A stretch of 49,061 bases of DNA from positions 1-49,061 of the forward strand of contig JALSJJ010000196.1 of the NCBI GenBank assembly GCA_026989375.1, written 5' to 3'. The notes below the pieces were generated by a model. It did not search any database and had not been told where the DNA came from. It was given only the letters and a program-made list of their open reading frames with translations. Of this stretch, positions 8,852 to 18,404 are shown piece after piece. Source of the DNA: Rhodothermus sp. Its GTDB lineage: Bacteria; Bacteroidota; Rhodothermia; Rhodothermales; Rhodothermaceae. How positions within the stretch are numbered: the stretch's first letter is position 1; every line of letters starts with the position of its first letter. A program made the position numbers and the translations under genes.

Positions 8852-11537
8852 GGCGTGCTACGAGTCGCTTGAGTTCGTCCAGCAGCAATAGGGCCTCGAT
8901 AGGCGTCATGCGGTTGGGATCAAGCTGGCGCAGCCGTTCCTTGAGCTCCTCGGCCACAGGATCCGGTTCGGGCTGCGCGAAGAGCGAAAGCTGGAAGGCT
9001 GACGTATCGGCTGGAATATGCGCAGCGCGAGCCGAGCGCATCGTCCGGATCGGCTCTCCATCACCGGCCGGGGCCTCCACGACCAGATGTTGCGCCTCCA
9101 GATGGCGTAGAATCTCACGCGCCCGGCTAATGACCGGTTCGGGCAAACCGGCCATGCGGGCCACCTCAATGCCATAGGAATGGTCCGCGCCGCCCGGCAC
9201 CAGCTTATGCAGAAAGATGATTTTTCCATCGTGCTCTTCTACCTGCACGCGAAAATTCTTCACACGTGGAAAGCGTTCGGCCAGCTCGTTCAGCTCATGA
9301 TAATGCGTGGCAAAGAGCGTGCGAGCGGCCACCGAAGGTGTCTCGTGCAGATACTCGACAAGCGCCCAGGCAATCGACAGCCCGTCGAAGGTCGAGGTGC
9401 CCCGTCCGACTTCATCAAGTAGAATCAGGGAGCGTGGCGTGGCATTGTTGAGAATATTGGCTGTCTCGTTCATCTCAACGAGAAACGTGCTCTCGCCGGC
9501 GGCCAGGTTGTCCGAAGCGCCCACGCGCGTGAAGATGCGATCGACAATGCCAATGCGCGCGCGGCGAGCCGGCACGAACGAGCCGATCTGAGCCAGCAGC
9601 ACAATCAGCCCGGTCTGGCGCAGCACCACACTTTTGCCTGCCATGTTTGGCCCCGTGATGATCAGGATCTGCTGCGAGTGCGTATCCAGATAGATATCGT
9701 TTGGGATAAAGGGTTCACCGGGCGGGAGCGTGCGCTCGACCACCGGATGGCGCCCTTCTTCGATGAGCAGCTCCGTGCCCTCATGCAGCTCCGGTCGCGT
9801 ATAGTGGTAGCGGTCCGCCACTTCGGCCAGGCTGCAGAAGACATCCAGCATGGCCAAAAGCGACGCGTTGAGCTGCAGCTCGGCTGTCGCCTCGGCCACT
9901 TCCAGGCGTAGCCGGTTAAACAGCTCGGCCTCCAGACTGGCAATTTTTTCTTCGGCTGAAAGAATTTTTTCCTCGTACTCTTTCAGCTCAGGCGTGATGT
10001 AGCGTTCGGCGTTGACCAGCGTCTGCTTGCGAATGTAGTGCGGTGGGATTTTATCGCGGTGCGCGTTGGTAACCTCGATGTAGTACCCGAACACCTTGTT
10101 GAAGCCCACCTTGAGCGATGGAATCCCGGTGCGCTCGATTTCTTTCTGCTGCAGGCGGGCGATAAAGTCCTTGCCCGAACGCGCGATCTCGCGCAGCTCA
10201 TCCAGTTCCGGGCTGAAGCCATCACGGATCACCCCCCCATCGCTCAACGCAGCCGGTGGATCATCGACCAGCGCCTGACGGATGCGTTCGACGACCCGGG
10301 TGCAGAGCGTAAGCTGCTCGGCCAGCCGGCGCAGCGTGCTACAGGAGACGTCGCTCAGCGCCTGCTTGATGGGCGGAATCTGCTCAAGCGTCAGCCGCAG
10401 GTGCATCAGGTCGCGCGGCGTGGCGCGTCCGGTGCAGACGCGGGCGGCCAATCGTTCCAGGTCACCTATCTGTCGCAGCTCTTCACGCAGGTGCTCGCGC
10501 AGGTGGCGATCTCGCACGAGTGCCTCGACGGCTTCCAGGCGTTTTTCGATCTGCCGTACGTTTTTGAGGGGCCGTAGTAGCCAGCGCCGGAGCAGCCGCC
10601 CGCCCATCGGCGTGAGCGTCTCGTCCAGGATCTGTACGAGCGAGCCTTCCCGCGTGCCCTCCTGCAGCGAAGCGACCAGCTCCAGGTTACGCTTCGTCTG
10701 CGGATCAAGCACCATGTACTCATCGGTGGCGTAGCGCGTCAGCCGGCGCACATGGGGCAAGCGTCCTTTCTGCGTCTCGCCCAGATAGTGCAGTGCCGCA
10801 CCGGCCGCCCGCAGCCCCAGCCGCAACTCCTCTACGCCGAACCCTTTGAGCGAGTGCGTCTTGAAATGCCGGAGCAGGACTTCGTAGGCATAGTCGAAGC
10901 TGAAGACCCAGTCCTCCTGGGGTGTTACCACGAACGAAAGGCCCCGAACGTCCTGCAGTCGCTCCCGCTGCCGCTTGTCGACCAGCACCTCAGCCGGTTG
11001 AATGGTCTGCAGCAGTTCTTCCAGACGATGCGCCGGCGCCTCTGTTACCGAAAACTCACCGGTCGAAGCGTCCAGAAAGGCCAGACCAATACGATCCCGT
11101 TCGCTCCGCTCGGTGCCCCAGACCACTGCAGCCAGATAGTTAGCCCGCTTGGGATCAAGTAGCTGCTCATGAAACGAGACGCCCGGTGTGACCACTTCGA
11201 CCACATCGCGCTTGACCACCTTGCGGGCGTACTTGGGATCTTCGAGCTGCTCGCAGATGGCCACCCGGTAGCCCGCCCGCACCAGCTTGGGTAGGTAGTT
11301 GTCCAACGCATGGTGCGGAAAGCCAGCCAGCGGCACGTCGGCTGCCTGACCATTGGCCCGTTTGGTTAGCGTAATGCCCAGCACCCGGCTGACGATATGG
11401 GCGTCTTCGTCGAACGTTTCATAAAAGTCCCCCATCCGGAACAGCAGAATGGCATTCGGATAGCGGGCTTTGATCTTGTAGTACTGCCGCATCAGCGGCG
11501 TTTGCCCCACCTGCTTTTCCGACCGATTGGCTGCCAT
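8841..11537 (-). CDS. mutS: DNA mismatch repair ATPase MutS
   Basis: MutS binds mismatches and starts repair. The mismatch-reading FxE is in FRMGDFYE near residues 33-40 of the chosen start. The core and clamp domains follow, then Walker A GPNMAGKS near residue 627, Walker B LILLDEVGRGTSTFDG, and a helix-turn-helix dimer region. The C-terminal SALLLLDELKRL-like tail (EALLLLDELKRLVA) is typical. I start at the ATG at 11537 (898 residues), because the 38 codons upstream in the open frame look non-coding and family proteins begin close to TPLMRQYYKIK. It heads the leftward run with the hexapeptide protein, purD and NHL genes; mutL is not in the window. Confidence 0.96.
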   Translation of the reverse strand: MAANRSEKQVGQTPLMRQYYKIKARYPNAILLFRMGDFYETFDEDAHIVSRVLGITLTKRANGQAADVPLAGFPHHALDNYLPKLVRAGYRVAICEQLEDPKYARKVVKRDVVEVVTPGVSFHEQLLDPKRANYLAAVVWGTERSERDRIGLAFLDASTGEFSVTEAPAHRLEELLQTIQPAEVLVDKRQRERLQDVRGLSFVVTPQEDWVFSFDYAYEVLLRHFKTHSLKGFGVEELRLGLRAAGAALHYLGETQKGRLPHVRRLTRYATDEYMVLDPQTKRNLELVASLQEGTREGSLVQILDETLTPMGGRLLRRWLLRPLKNVRQIEKRLEAVEALVRDRHLREHLREELRQIGDLERLAARVCTGRATPRDLMHLRLTLEQIPPIKQALSDVSCSTLRRLAEQLTLCTRVVERIRQALVDDPPAALSDGGVIRDGFSPELDELREIARSGKDFIARLQQKEIERTGIPSLKVGFNKVFGYYIEVTNAHRDKIPPHYIRKQTLVNAERYITPELKEYEEKILSAEEKIASLEAELFNRLRLEVAEATAELQLNASLLAMLDVFCSLAEVADRYHYTRPELHEGTELLIEEGRHPVVERTLPPGEPFIPNDIYLDTHSQQILIITGPNMAGKSVVLRQTGLIVLLAQIGSFVPARRARIGIVDRIFTRVGASDNLAAGESTFLVEMNETANILNNATPRSLILLDEVGRGTSTFDGLSIAWALVEYLHETPSVAARTLFATHYHELNELAERFPRVKNFRVQVEEHDGKIIFLHKLVPGGADHSYGIEVARMAGLPEPVISRAREILRHLEAQHLVVEAPAGDGEPIRTMRSARAAHIPADTSAFQLSLFAQPEPDPVAEELKERLRQLDPNRMTPIEALLLLDELKRLVARHDS

Positions 11538-11710
11538 CGTCTGTTCGGGTGTCGTCCAGATTGTCCGTTGACTTCTACCGGCAAACGCGGCCCAGAATGA
11601 CCTGATCCGGTCTGTAAAAGTACCACCGCAGCATCCCCTCACGCAACGCACGTCCCTGTGTTACGAGAACGGAACCTCTACGTAAGCCTTACCGTTGACT
11701 TGAAAGCTGC

Positions 11711-11742
11711 TTGAATGTAGCAAGAAGGTTGTTTTAATTTGG
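11711..11742 (+). promoter_or_regulatory. Candidate promoter for paaABCD
   Basis: TTG at 11711-11713 is separated by 21 bases from TAATTTGG at 11735-11742, a near match to the Bacteroidota pattern TTG / TAnnTTTG. A second reading, with TTGACT at 11695-11700 as a -35, lacks a good -10. The following leader to the paaA ATG at 11788 is about 40 bases. This is an inference from pattern only. Confidence 0.35.
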
Positions 11743-11787
11743 GCCGGAAGCGGTTTCAAAAATTGCCGCCATAAAAATCAGCGACCC

Positions 11788-12753
11788 ATGGGCAACGAAG
11801 CCAAACTGTTAGAAACGTTCCAGAAGCGTATCAACGCCGGTGAAAAGATTGAGCCGCGCGACTGGATGCCCGAGCGTTACCGACGCCAGCTTATTCGCAT
11901 GATGTCGCAGCATGCCCATTCGGAGATTGTGGGCATGTTGCCCGAAGGGAACTGGATTACACGCGCGCCCAACCTGCGCCGTAAGATGGCTCTGCTGGCT
12001 AAGGTGCAGGACGAAGCCGGTCATGGGCTCTATCTCTACAGCGCCACCGAAACGCTGGGCGTTGATCGTTATCAGCTCATTCAGGATCTGCTCGAAGGGC
12101 GGGCTAAGTACTCGAACATTTTCAACTACCCCACACTCACCTGGGCCGACGTAGGCGTCATCGGCTGGTTCGTGGACGGTGCGGCTATTGTCAACCAGAC
12201 CATGCTGGCCAAGACGTCCTATGGCCCTTATGCCCGCGCCATGATTCGCATCTGTAAGGAAGAAGCTTTTCACAAACGCCAGGGATACGAGATCTGCGTA
12301 ACGTTGGCGCGGGGCACCCCGGAGCAGCGTCGGATGTTGCAGGACGCCATCAACCGCTGGTGGTGGCCCACGCTCATGATGTTTGGCCCGCCGGACGATC
12401 AGTCGCCCAACAGTGCCGAACTATTGCGCTGGAAGGTCAAGCGTAAAACGAACGACGAGCTGCGTCAGCACTTCATTAACATTACGGTGCCGCAGGTGCT
12501 GGCCCTGGGCATGACCATTCCTGATCCGGAACTGCGCTATGACGAAAAAACCGGTAACTGGCTGATTGGCCCCATCGACTGGGATGAATTTTGGCGGGTT
12601 ATCCGGGGCCACGGTCCCTGCAATCGCGAACGGCTACGCGCCCGCCGCAAAGCCCATGAAGAAGGCGCCTGGGTTCGTGAAGCGGTGCAAGCTTACGCCC
12701 GTAAGCGCCAGCAACGTGCTGCCCAACCTGTTGCAGCAATCAGTCAGGAATGA
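11788..12753 (+). CDS. paaA: Phenylacetyl-CoA 1,2-epoxidase, catalytic subunit A
   Basis: PaaA is the di-iron subunit of the multicomponent epoxidase that opens aerobic phenylacetate breakdown by epoxidising the ring of phenylacetyl-CoA. The ferritin-like fold shows its iron ligands in [13 protein letters not shown] (ExxH, about residues 74-80) and [12 protein letters not shown] (about 156-167). The 321-residue length fits the family. The ATG at 11788 follows a leader with a plausible promoter. It is the first gene of paaABCD; the next start lies 1 base after its stop. Confidence 0.96.
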   Translation: MGNEAKLLETFQKRINAGEKIEPRDWMPERYRRQLIRMMSQHAHSEIVGMLPEGNWITRAPNLRRKMALLAKVQDEAGHGLYLYSATETLGVDRYQLIQDLLEGRAKYSNIFNYPTLTWADVGVIGWFVDGAAIVNQTMLAKTSYGPYARAMIRICKEEAFHKRQGYEICVTLARGTPEQRRMLQDAINRWWWPTLMMFGPPDDQSPNSAELLRWKVKRKTNDELRQHFINITVPQVLALGMTIPDPELRYDEKTGNWLIGPIDWDEFWRVIRGHGPCNRERLRARRKAHEEGAWVREAVQAYARKRQQRAAQPVAAISQE

Positions 12754-12754
12754 T

Positions 12755-13039
12755 ATGGAAAACGGATTGCGTCTGTGGGAAGTGTTTGTGCAATCCCGCA
12801 CCGGTAAACCCCACGAACACGTGGGGAGTGTGCGGGCCTCGCACGCTGAGATGGCCCTGCAACATGCGCGCGACGTCTATGCACGTCGGGGCCCTGTGGT
12901 CAGCATCTGGGTAGTTCCCACCGAAGCCATCTACGCTACCCAGCCCGGCGATGAGGGGCCGTTCTTCGACCCGGCCGATACCAAGCCCTATCGGCATCCC
13001 CTTTTCTACAAGGTGCCGCACGGGGTAAAGAATATCTGA
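12755..13039 (+). CDS. paaB: Phenylacetyl-CoA epoxidase subunit B
   Basis: PaaB is the small bridging subunit that holds PaaAC heterodimers together in the epoxidase. The 94-residue product starts MENGLRLWEVF and contains the family signature FVQSRTGKPHEHVGSV followed by ASHAEMALQHARDVY. I take the ATG at 12755 and not the much longer open frame upstream, which would lie inside paaA. It is followed by an unusually long 189-bp gap before paaC, whereas these genes are normally packed tightly. Confidence 0.95.
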   Translation: MENGLRLWEVFVQSRTGKPHEHVGSVRASHAEMALQHARDVYARRGPVVSIWVVPTEAIYATQPGDEGPFFDPADTKPYRHPLFYKVPHGVKNI

Positions 13040-13044
13040 AAGCA

Positions 13045-13225
13045 TGAGGCTGCTCTCCAGTTGTGAGCAGCAAGGGTGCTGAGCCCCTGCCACTGGATCC
13101 TGGAAGCAGGTGCTAACCTGTCGGCGGGAAGTGCTGTGGCAACATAAACGAAGGTATGGTAGCGTTGGGATGAAGGTGGCGCAGGTGTAGACCCATTGCC
13201 CAAAAACAGGATACGTGTTGCTGCG
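13045..13225 (+). ncRNA. Candidate structured RNA or intron remnant between paaB and paaC
   Basis: This non-coding gap has several pairing elements: a perfect 7-bp stem GCTGCTC (13049-13055) / GAGCAGC (13065-13071), then GGGT/GCCC, CCTGC/GCAGG and AGGT/ACCT stem-loops, and a longer-range CGCAG/CTGCG pair near the paaC start. The segment beginning GTGAG at 13063 reminds me of the 5' domain of bacterial group II introns, but no maturase gene, domain V or 3' end is present. It could also be a riboswitch-like leader; it lacks the core boxes of a cobalamin riboswitch. Identity is unproven. Confidence 0.35.
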
Positions 13226-13228
13226 AAC

Positions 13229-14011
13229 ATGAACCTTGAAACCCTTGATACTGCTATTCGTCCGGCACTGTTCGAGTATCTGCTGCGCCTGGGCGACGAT
13301 GCGCTGATTCTGGGTCATCGTCTTTCGGAATGGTGTGGACACGGTCCGTACCTCGAAGAGGACATTGCACTGGCCAATCTGGCACTTGACTGTCTGGGCC
13401 ATGCCGAGGCGTTGCTGACACTGGCCGGTCAGGTCGAAGGCGAAGGCCGCACAGCCGATGATCTGGCCTTTCTGCGGGATGCCTACGAATTTCGGAATGC
13501 GCAAATGGTCGAGCTGCCGCGCGGCGACTTTGCCTTCACCATCGTCCGGCAGTTTCTGTTTGCCACCTACGCCTGCCTGCTCTACGAAGCGCTGCAGCAG
13601 AGCGTTTTTGAACCACTGGCCGGCATCGCCGCGAAGGCGCTCAAAGAGATGCGCTACCATCTGCGGCATAGCCGCGAATGGATCCGCTGCCTGGGCGACG
13701 GCACCGAAGAAAGTCACCGCCGGACGCAGAATGCCCTGGACGAGCTGTGGATGTACACCGGCGAGCTGTTTGAGGTGGACGACACCCTGCAAACCCTTAC
13801 TCAGGCCCACATTGCACCCGACATGACCGCGCTCTACTCAGCATGGAACGCACAGGTCATGACTACCCTCCAGGAGGCCACCCTGACGGTTCCAGAAAAT
13901 CCGCCCTACATGGCGACGGGGGGACGACGCGGCCATCATACGGAACACCTGGGCTACTTGCTCGCTGAGATGCAATTTCTCCAGCGAGCCTACCCGGGTG
14001 CCAAGTGGTAG
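13229..14011 (+). CDS. paaC: Phenylacetyl-CoA epoxidase structural subunit C
   Basis: PaaC is the ferritin-like partner of PaaA that has lost the di-iron site and stabilises the catalytic subunit. The protein has 260 residues from the ATG at 13229, close to the family length; an in-frame TTG at 13196 would add 11 residues from the structured gap and is less likely. Recognisable blocks include LGDDALILGHRLSEWCGHGP near the N terminus, a central helical pair, and GGRRGHHTEHLGYLLAEMQ at the C terminus. paaD follows after 24 bases. Confidence 0.94.
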   Translation: MNLETLDTAIRPALFEYLLRLGDDALILGHRLSEWCGHGPYLEEDIALANLALDCLGHAEALLTLAGQVEGEGRTADDLAFLRDAYEFRNAQMVELPRGDFAFTIVRQFLFATYACLLYEALQQSVFEPLAGIAAKALKEMRYHLRHSREWIRCLGDGTEESHRRTQNALDELWMYTGELFEVDDTLQTLTQAHIAPDMTALYSAWNAQVMTTLQEATLTVPENPPYMATGGRRGHHTEHLGYLLAEMQFLQRAYPGAKW

Positions 14012-14035
14012 CCGTCAAACCCTTTCCTACCGACC

Positions 14036-14539
14036 ATGACGCCTGCCGACATTCTGGAAGCGCTGACGGAAGTGCGGGATCCAGAGATTCCGGTCCTGAA
14101 CATTGTGGAAATGGGCATTGTGCGGGACGTGCGTCTGGAGAACGACACGGTGCATGTCGACATCACGCCCACCTACACCGGCTGTCCTGCCATGCGCACG
14201 ATCGAAAGTGAGATCGTGCGCACCCTGCAGGCTCGTGGATTCCAGCAGGTGGTCGTACACAAAGTATTTCGCGAACCCTGGACAACAGACTGGATGACCG
14301 ACGAAGCCCGCGAAAAACTTCGAGCCTATGGGATTGCGCCGCCCCCTCCTCGCGCTGAAGAAGCACCGGACCTGATTCCTCTGCCCTTTTTTGTGGAACG
14401 CAATGAGCCGTCGGTTCCCTGTCCTTTCTGTGGATCAGAACAGACACGCCAGACGAGTGCCTTCGGCTCGACCGCCTGTAAAGCCCTCTTCTTCTGCGAA
14501 GCCTGCCGTCAGCCGTTTGAGTACTTTAAGCCGCTCTGA
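14036..14539 (+). CDS. paaD: Phenylacetate pathway assembly protein PaaD
   Basis: PaaD is needed for an active epoxidase and is thought to help iron-sulfur or di-iron centre maturation. The N-terminal half is a MIP18/DUF59 domain (EVRDPEIPVLNIVEMGIV, then PTYTGCPAM with its conserved Cys). The C-terminal half carries a zinc-ribbon-like pair, CPFCGSEQTRQTSAFGSTAC and FFCEACRQPFEYF. The 167-residue length is normal. It is the last rightward gene of this block; the expected paaE reductase does not follow, and the next gene is convergent 13 bases away. Confidence 0.94.
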   Translation: MTPADILEALTEVRDPEIPVLNIVEMGIVRDVRLENDTVHVDITPTYTGCPAMRTIESEIVRTLQARGFQQVVVHKVFREPWTTDWMTDEAREKLRAYGIAPPPPRAEEAPDLIPLPFFVERNEPSVPCPFCGSEQTRQTSAFGSTACKALFFCEACRQPFEYFKPL

Positions 14540-14552
14540 CACGCGGCGCTTC

Positions 14553-16235
14553 TCACTTGATGCGATACCCCCCTTCTTCATTGGCAAAAATCCAGGCCAC
14601 GACCTCGCCGATCTCGATCGTGTCGTGCAGATAGGTAGTACGGGTAATGGAAGCGGTACCCTGCGTGTGCAGAAACGGCTTGGCCGCCATCATGCGCTCG
14701 AAACGTTCCTGCCAGCGCCGCATGTTAACCGGTCGCAGATCGACCCATCCCTTACAGGCCCAGCGGTCAATGTCTTCAGGGGTTACCGGTACCTCGTTGT
14801 AGATGCTTTCGGGGATATTGATGAACGGTCCTCGGATAAGCTGCTGGCCGTCGGGTGCCAGAATGGGCACACCGATCGAAATGATCTGATTACGCAGCGC
14901 TGCATTGGCTTCCAGGAAGCGAAAGAGCGTCTCGGCCACCTCCTCAGCCGGTGTCTGGCAGACGGCCGTCAGCGTTTCATAGTTGAGCTTGAGTAGATGC
15001 GCCTCGTAGAGCAGTTTGGACAGCTCAGGGGGCCCCAGTTGCCCGAGCGCTACGCTGTGTCCATTGGATTCCCGTTCCAGTTGGCGCAGCCGCCGCAGGG
15101 CGGTGTGGCGCAGTACGCCGGCCCGGTAGCTGGGCACCATCACGTTGCTGTCGATACCTGCGATGATATCGTGACCGGTATTACTGCCTTTGATTTCCAG
15201 GACCACCTGCTCGGCAATCTCCTCGGGCGTGAGGAATTCCATCTGTCCGATGTGCGTGATGGTTTCGAATTCGCCCCGTGCGAAAAAGCCGTTTTCTCCG
15301 GTATCAACGCCAGCCATCACCAGTTCGCCCTGCTTCTGATAGTGGCAGTCATCTTCACGCAGCACCAGGCGATCCTGCAGCGGTTCACGGCGCCCCTCAT
15401 AAACAAACTGCGGTCGGCCTCGCCGCCGCACCGGCTGGAGCGCCACGCGCCGGTAACCGATCATGGCAGCCGGCTTCACTTCCTTGACCAGTGGGCCGCC
15501 CGGCGTGCGGGCCATCAGAAACAGCAATCCTGTATGGGCAAACGCCATGGCTGTCTTCATCATCAGCGGCACGCTGGGCCGATCTTCGCTATGCGTATAG
15601 GGAATGTTGAGTCCCATGCCGCCCGTGCCTGTCGTGCCGATCTTTACGTAGACACGCGTGCCCACCTCGCACATGGCGCGGTGGAGCATCCGGATATGCC
15701 GGATAAGCTGCAAGGCTGCCTGAGAGATGAGCAGGGTCTCGACATCGGTCCTCAACGCCTCCCGGGCGGTCGGATCTTCGGGCGCCTGCTCAAGTTGCCG
15801 CAGGGTATCGTGCGTCCTGAGGCTCAGCGGCTCTACCTCCTGGTAGCTGAGCGCTGTGGCCGTATTGATGCAGTCCACAATCACATCAGGCCGGTGCTCT
15901 CGGATAAGCCGCACCAAGACCGAGCGCTCGTAAGCAGCATCGATGTCGCCAAAGAGATCTTCATACAGCGCCTCCCGATAATCAGGATTGCCCAGCAATT
16001 GCTCGCGCGGCAATTCCCGAAAATCCTCCCGCACAAACACATTCCCCCACTCGCCCACAAATTCCACCTGCGGAAACTCCTGCTGTACCTCGGCGAGCAG
16101 TTCTTCGACTTCCTGGCGAAGCAGGCTCGCCACGATCACTTTTCGGGGATGCAACTGCCGGCTTACTTCCCGCACGATCTGCGAGCCAACCAGGCCAGCT
16201 CCTCCCAGAATCAGAAAGCACTCATCACGCGCCAT
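14553..16235 (-). CDS. Unusual Rossmann-fold dehydrogenase/epimerase-like protein
   Basis: A nucleotide-binding GGAGLVGS loop at about residues 11-18 after a hydrophobic strand, plus a KVIVAS second strand and VDCINTATALSY, indicate an NAD(P)-binding Rossmann fold of the extended SDR type. At 560 residues it is about twice the length of a typical SDR, and the C-terminal 300 residues match nothing I recognise. No classic YxxxK is certain; Tyr in YVKIGTTGTGG occupies the right region, with a Lys two residues later. It is the last gene of an enoyl-CoA hydratase-E1-Rossmann operon (29-bp gap after E1), so a role in acyl or oxoacid metabolism is plausible but inferred. Confidence 0.6.
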   Translation of the reverse strand: MARDECFLILGGAGLVGSQIVREVSRQLHPRKVIVASLLRQEVEELLAEVQQEFPQVEFVGEWGNVFVREDFRELPREQLLGNPDYREALYEDLFGDIDAAYERSVLVRLIREHRPDVIVDCINTATALSYQEVEPLSLRTHDTLRQLEQAPEDPTAREALRTDVETLLISQAALQLIRHIRMLHRAMCEVGTRVYVKIGTTGTGGMGLNIPYTHSEDRPSVPLMMKTAMAFAHTGLLFLMARTPGGPLVKEVKPAAMIGYRRVALQPVRRRGRPQFVYEGRREPLQDRLVLREDDCHYQKQGELVMAGVDTGENGFFARGEFETITHIGQMEFLTPEEIAEQVVLEIKGSNTGHDIIAGIDSNVMVPSYRAGVLRHTALRRLRQLERESNGHSVALGQLGPPELSKLLYEAHLLKLNYETLTAVCQTPAEEVAETLFRFLEANAALRNQIISIGVPILAPDGQQLIRGPFINIPESIYNEVPVTPEDIDRWACKGWVDLRPVNMRRWQERFERMMAAKPFLHTQGTASITRTTYLHDTIEIGEVVAWIFANEEGGYRIK

Positions 16236-16264
16236 AGGGTATCAGGGCTTATGCTCATTGGATT

Positions 16265-18400
16265 TTAAAAGGCAAGCAGTGCACGCATGGCTGTCGCAAT
16301 CCGGGCCACATCGGGTACGGTTGCTTCGAGTAGCTGTGGGTGGTAGGGAATCGGTATATCGGGGACGGCCAGCCGCTCGACCGGTGCATCCAGGTACGTG
16401 AAGGCATCGCGGACCAGTACGGCGGCAATCTCTGCCCCGAAACCGGCTGTCAACGTATCCTCATGCACGATCAGGCATCGGTTGGTTCGCTGCACCGAAG
16501 CCAGCACGGTGTCCCGATCCCAGGGTTGTAGCGTACGCAGATCGATGATTTCGGCATCTACGCCAGCTTCCTCACAGGCCGCTTCACACCGATGGACCAT
16601 GGCGCCCCAGGTAACCACGGTGAGCGCCTCGCCGGTCCGCACGATCCGCGCTCGCCCAAACGGTAGCACGAAGTCGTCACCGGGGTAGGGACGCCGAGCC
16701 GTCGGATGATCCAGCAACAGCCTGTGCTCGAAAAAGATCGTAGGATTGAGTGAACGCATAGCAGCTCGGAGCAGGCCCACAGCGTCTTCAGCATTGGACG
16801 GATAGGCCACCTGCCAGCCGATTGCGTGTACCCAGCGCACCTCGTCCGAGACACTGTGCCAGGGATCTCCCACGCGAGCAAAACCGCCGGGCATGCGCAC
16901 CACAATCGGTGCGGCAAAGCGGTTGGCCGTACGCCAGCGGATCGTCCCACAGTTGTTGAGCTGTTCAGTAGCCGGATCCGCATACTTTCGGAACTGAATC
17001 TCGGCTACCGGCATCAGGCCGGCCAGTGCCATACCGACGGCCCGCCCGACGATGCCCTCTTCGGACAGGCTGGTATCGAACACGCGGGCTTCGCCGAATT
17101 CCTCCTGCAAGCCCAACGTGGCCGTATGCACACCGCCCTTCGGCCCCACGTCTTCGCCAAAGACGACCAGCCGCGGGTTGATGCGCAGCTCGTGGGCCAG
17201 CGTCCGGCGGATTGCCTCGATCATGTTGATCCGTGGCGGCTCCGGTCGGGGCCGGTCGGTACCTTTCGGAAGCGTGACGCCTTCCGGTGCCATACCACCG
17301 GCCTGCTGCACCTCCGGAGTACCATCAGCGCCTACCTCGGCAAAGACGTAACGGGTCACCCGCGCGGGATCCGGATCCGGCCGCCTGAGTGCAGCAGCCA
17401 GGGACTCTTCCACTTCCCGGGCCACTTCTGCTTCCAGTTGCTTCCAGGCATCGTCCGACAGCACCGAAGGCACCAGAAACCGACGCAGCGCACGCAGTGG
17501 ATCACGCGCCCGTTCTGCTTCCAGCACTTCGGGCGGTTTGTAGGCCTGGTTGTCGTGGCCGGAGTGGCCCGAAAGTCGGGGCATGGTCAACCGTAACAGG
17601 ACCGGTCCCTCGCCGGCGCGCACTCGGGTCACCGCCTCGTGCAACAGACGGGCGGCCGCTTCCGGTTGCGTGCCGTCGCCGTCCAGTACGTACAGATTGC
17701 TAAAAGCGGCGAGGTTGCTGGCAATATTACCGCCCGGGGTCTGCAGATGACCCGGCACCGAAATCGCGTACCCGTTGTCTTCGATATAGAAGAGAACAGG
17801 CAATCGCAGCGTGGTGGCAATGTTCAAGGCGGCCCAGAAACCATTCGTGGCTACCGATCCCTCGCCGCCGTGCACCACGGCCAGCGCCCCCTGGTAGTCC
17901 GCCTCCTGAAGCACATCGCGCCGGTAGCAGATGGCCTGCGCCCAGCCGACACCCGGTGTGTACTGCGAACCGACATCCCCGGCCATAGGTAAGACAGTCG
18001 GGCCGTTGCGGCCGGGCAGGTTGCACACCACGCCCACATCCCGTCCATCACTGTAGGCGCCTGCTTTACCCATCGAAGCCGCCAGGGCTTCTTCAGGGGA
18101 AACGCCCAGCGCCAGCATCAGCGGGCGCGATCGATAGTAGGTGCTGACCCCGTCTTTCGGGTGCGTCAGCAGTTGGCCGAGCAGTACCTGGGCCAGCTCG
18201 TGCCCTTTCGCCGAAAACTGGTAACGCACCTTACGTTCGGGGAGCAGACGTGTCTCTTCCAGTTCGTCAAGATAGCGAGCCATCAACACCAGTCGGGCCA
18301 CCCGCTGCCAGTCGAAGGGAGCATCCGGCCCGGTCGTTGGCGCAGCTCGGCGCTTTTTGCGTTGCGTGCCTTTTGTGCGGTTTTGTTTGGCCCCCATCAC
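16265..18400 (-). CDS. Fused 2-oxoacid dehydrogenase E1 alpha-beta (branched-chain type)
   Basis: This is a thiamine-diphosphate E1 with both subunits in one 711-residue chain. The alpha part (about 30-365) holds the ThDP motif, GGEGSVATNGFWAALNIA near 178-195 ending with EDNGYA near 207. A basic Lys/Arg leader precedes it. The beta part (about 390-711) holds the catalytic-Glu segment FDTSLSEEGIVGRAVGMA and a C-terminal transketolase domain (VVTWGAMV, DLRTLQPWD). E1 decarboxylates a 2-oxoacid and passes the acyl group to the E2 lipoamide; the 2-oxoisovalerate class is most likely. No E2 or E3 is adjacent. It begins 4 bases after the enoyl-CoA hydratase stop. Confidence 0.88.
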   Translation of the reverse strand: MMGAKQNRTKGTQRKKRRAAPTTGPDAPFDWQRVARLVLMARYLDELEETRLLPERKVRYQFSAKGHELAQVLLGQLLTHPKDGVSTYYRSRPLMLALGVSPEEALAASMGKAGAYSDGRDVGVVCNLPGRNGPTVLPMAGDVGSQYTPGVGWAQAICYRRDVLQEADYQGALAVVHGGEGSVATNGFWAALNIATTLRLPVLFYIEDNGYAISVPGHLQTPGGNIASNLAAFSNLYVLDGDGTQPEAAARLLHEAVTRVRAGEGPVLLRLTMPRLSGHSGHDNQAYKPPEVLEAERARDPLRALRRFLVPSVLSDDAWKQLEAEVAREVEESLAAALRRPDPDPARVTRYVFAEVGADGTPEVQQAGGMAPEGVTLPKGTDRPRPEPPRINMIEAIRRTLAHELRINPRLVVFGEDVGPKGGVHTATLGLQEEFGEARVFDTSLSEEGIVGRAVGMALAGLMPVAEIQFRKYADPATEQLNNCGTIRWRTANRFAAPIVVRMPGGFARVGDPWHSVSDEVRWVHAIGWQVAYPSNAEDAVGLLRAAMRSLNPTIFFEHRLLLDHPTARRPYPGDDFVLPFGRARIVRTGEALTVVTWGAMVHRCEAACEEAGVDAEIIDLRTLQPWDRDTVLASVQRTNRCLIVHEDTLTAGFGAEIAAVLVRDAFTYLDAPVERLAVPDIPIPYHPQLLEATVPDVARIATAMRALLAF

Positions 18401-18404
18401 CTCG

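Noticed and set aside
11538-11651. N-terminal extension of MutS by 38 residues
   Set aside because: The extension has Cys/Arg-rich non-coding character and MutS relatives begin near the ATG at 11537.
13040-13228. Cobalamin riboswitch in the paaB-paaC gap
   Set aside because: A GCCACTG string is present, but the other conserved core boxes and the expected order are missing.
14997-16268. Long rightward ORF of 423 codons opposite the Rossmann gene
   Set aside because: It is the antisense shadow of a well-formed Rossmann-fold gene and shows no domain.
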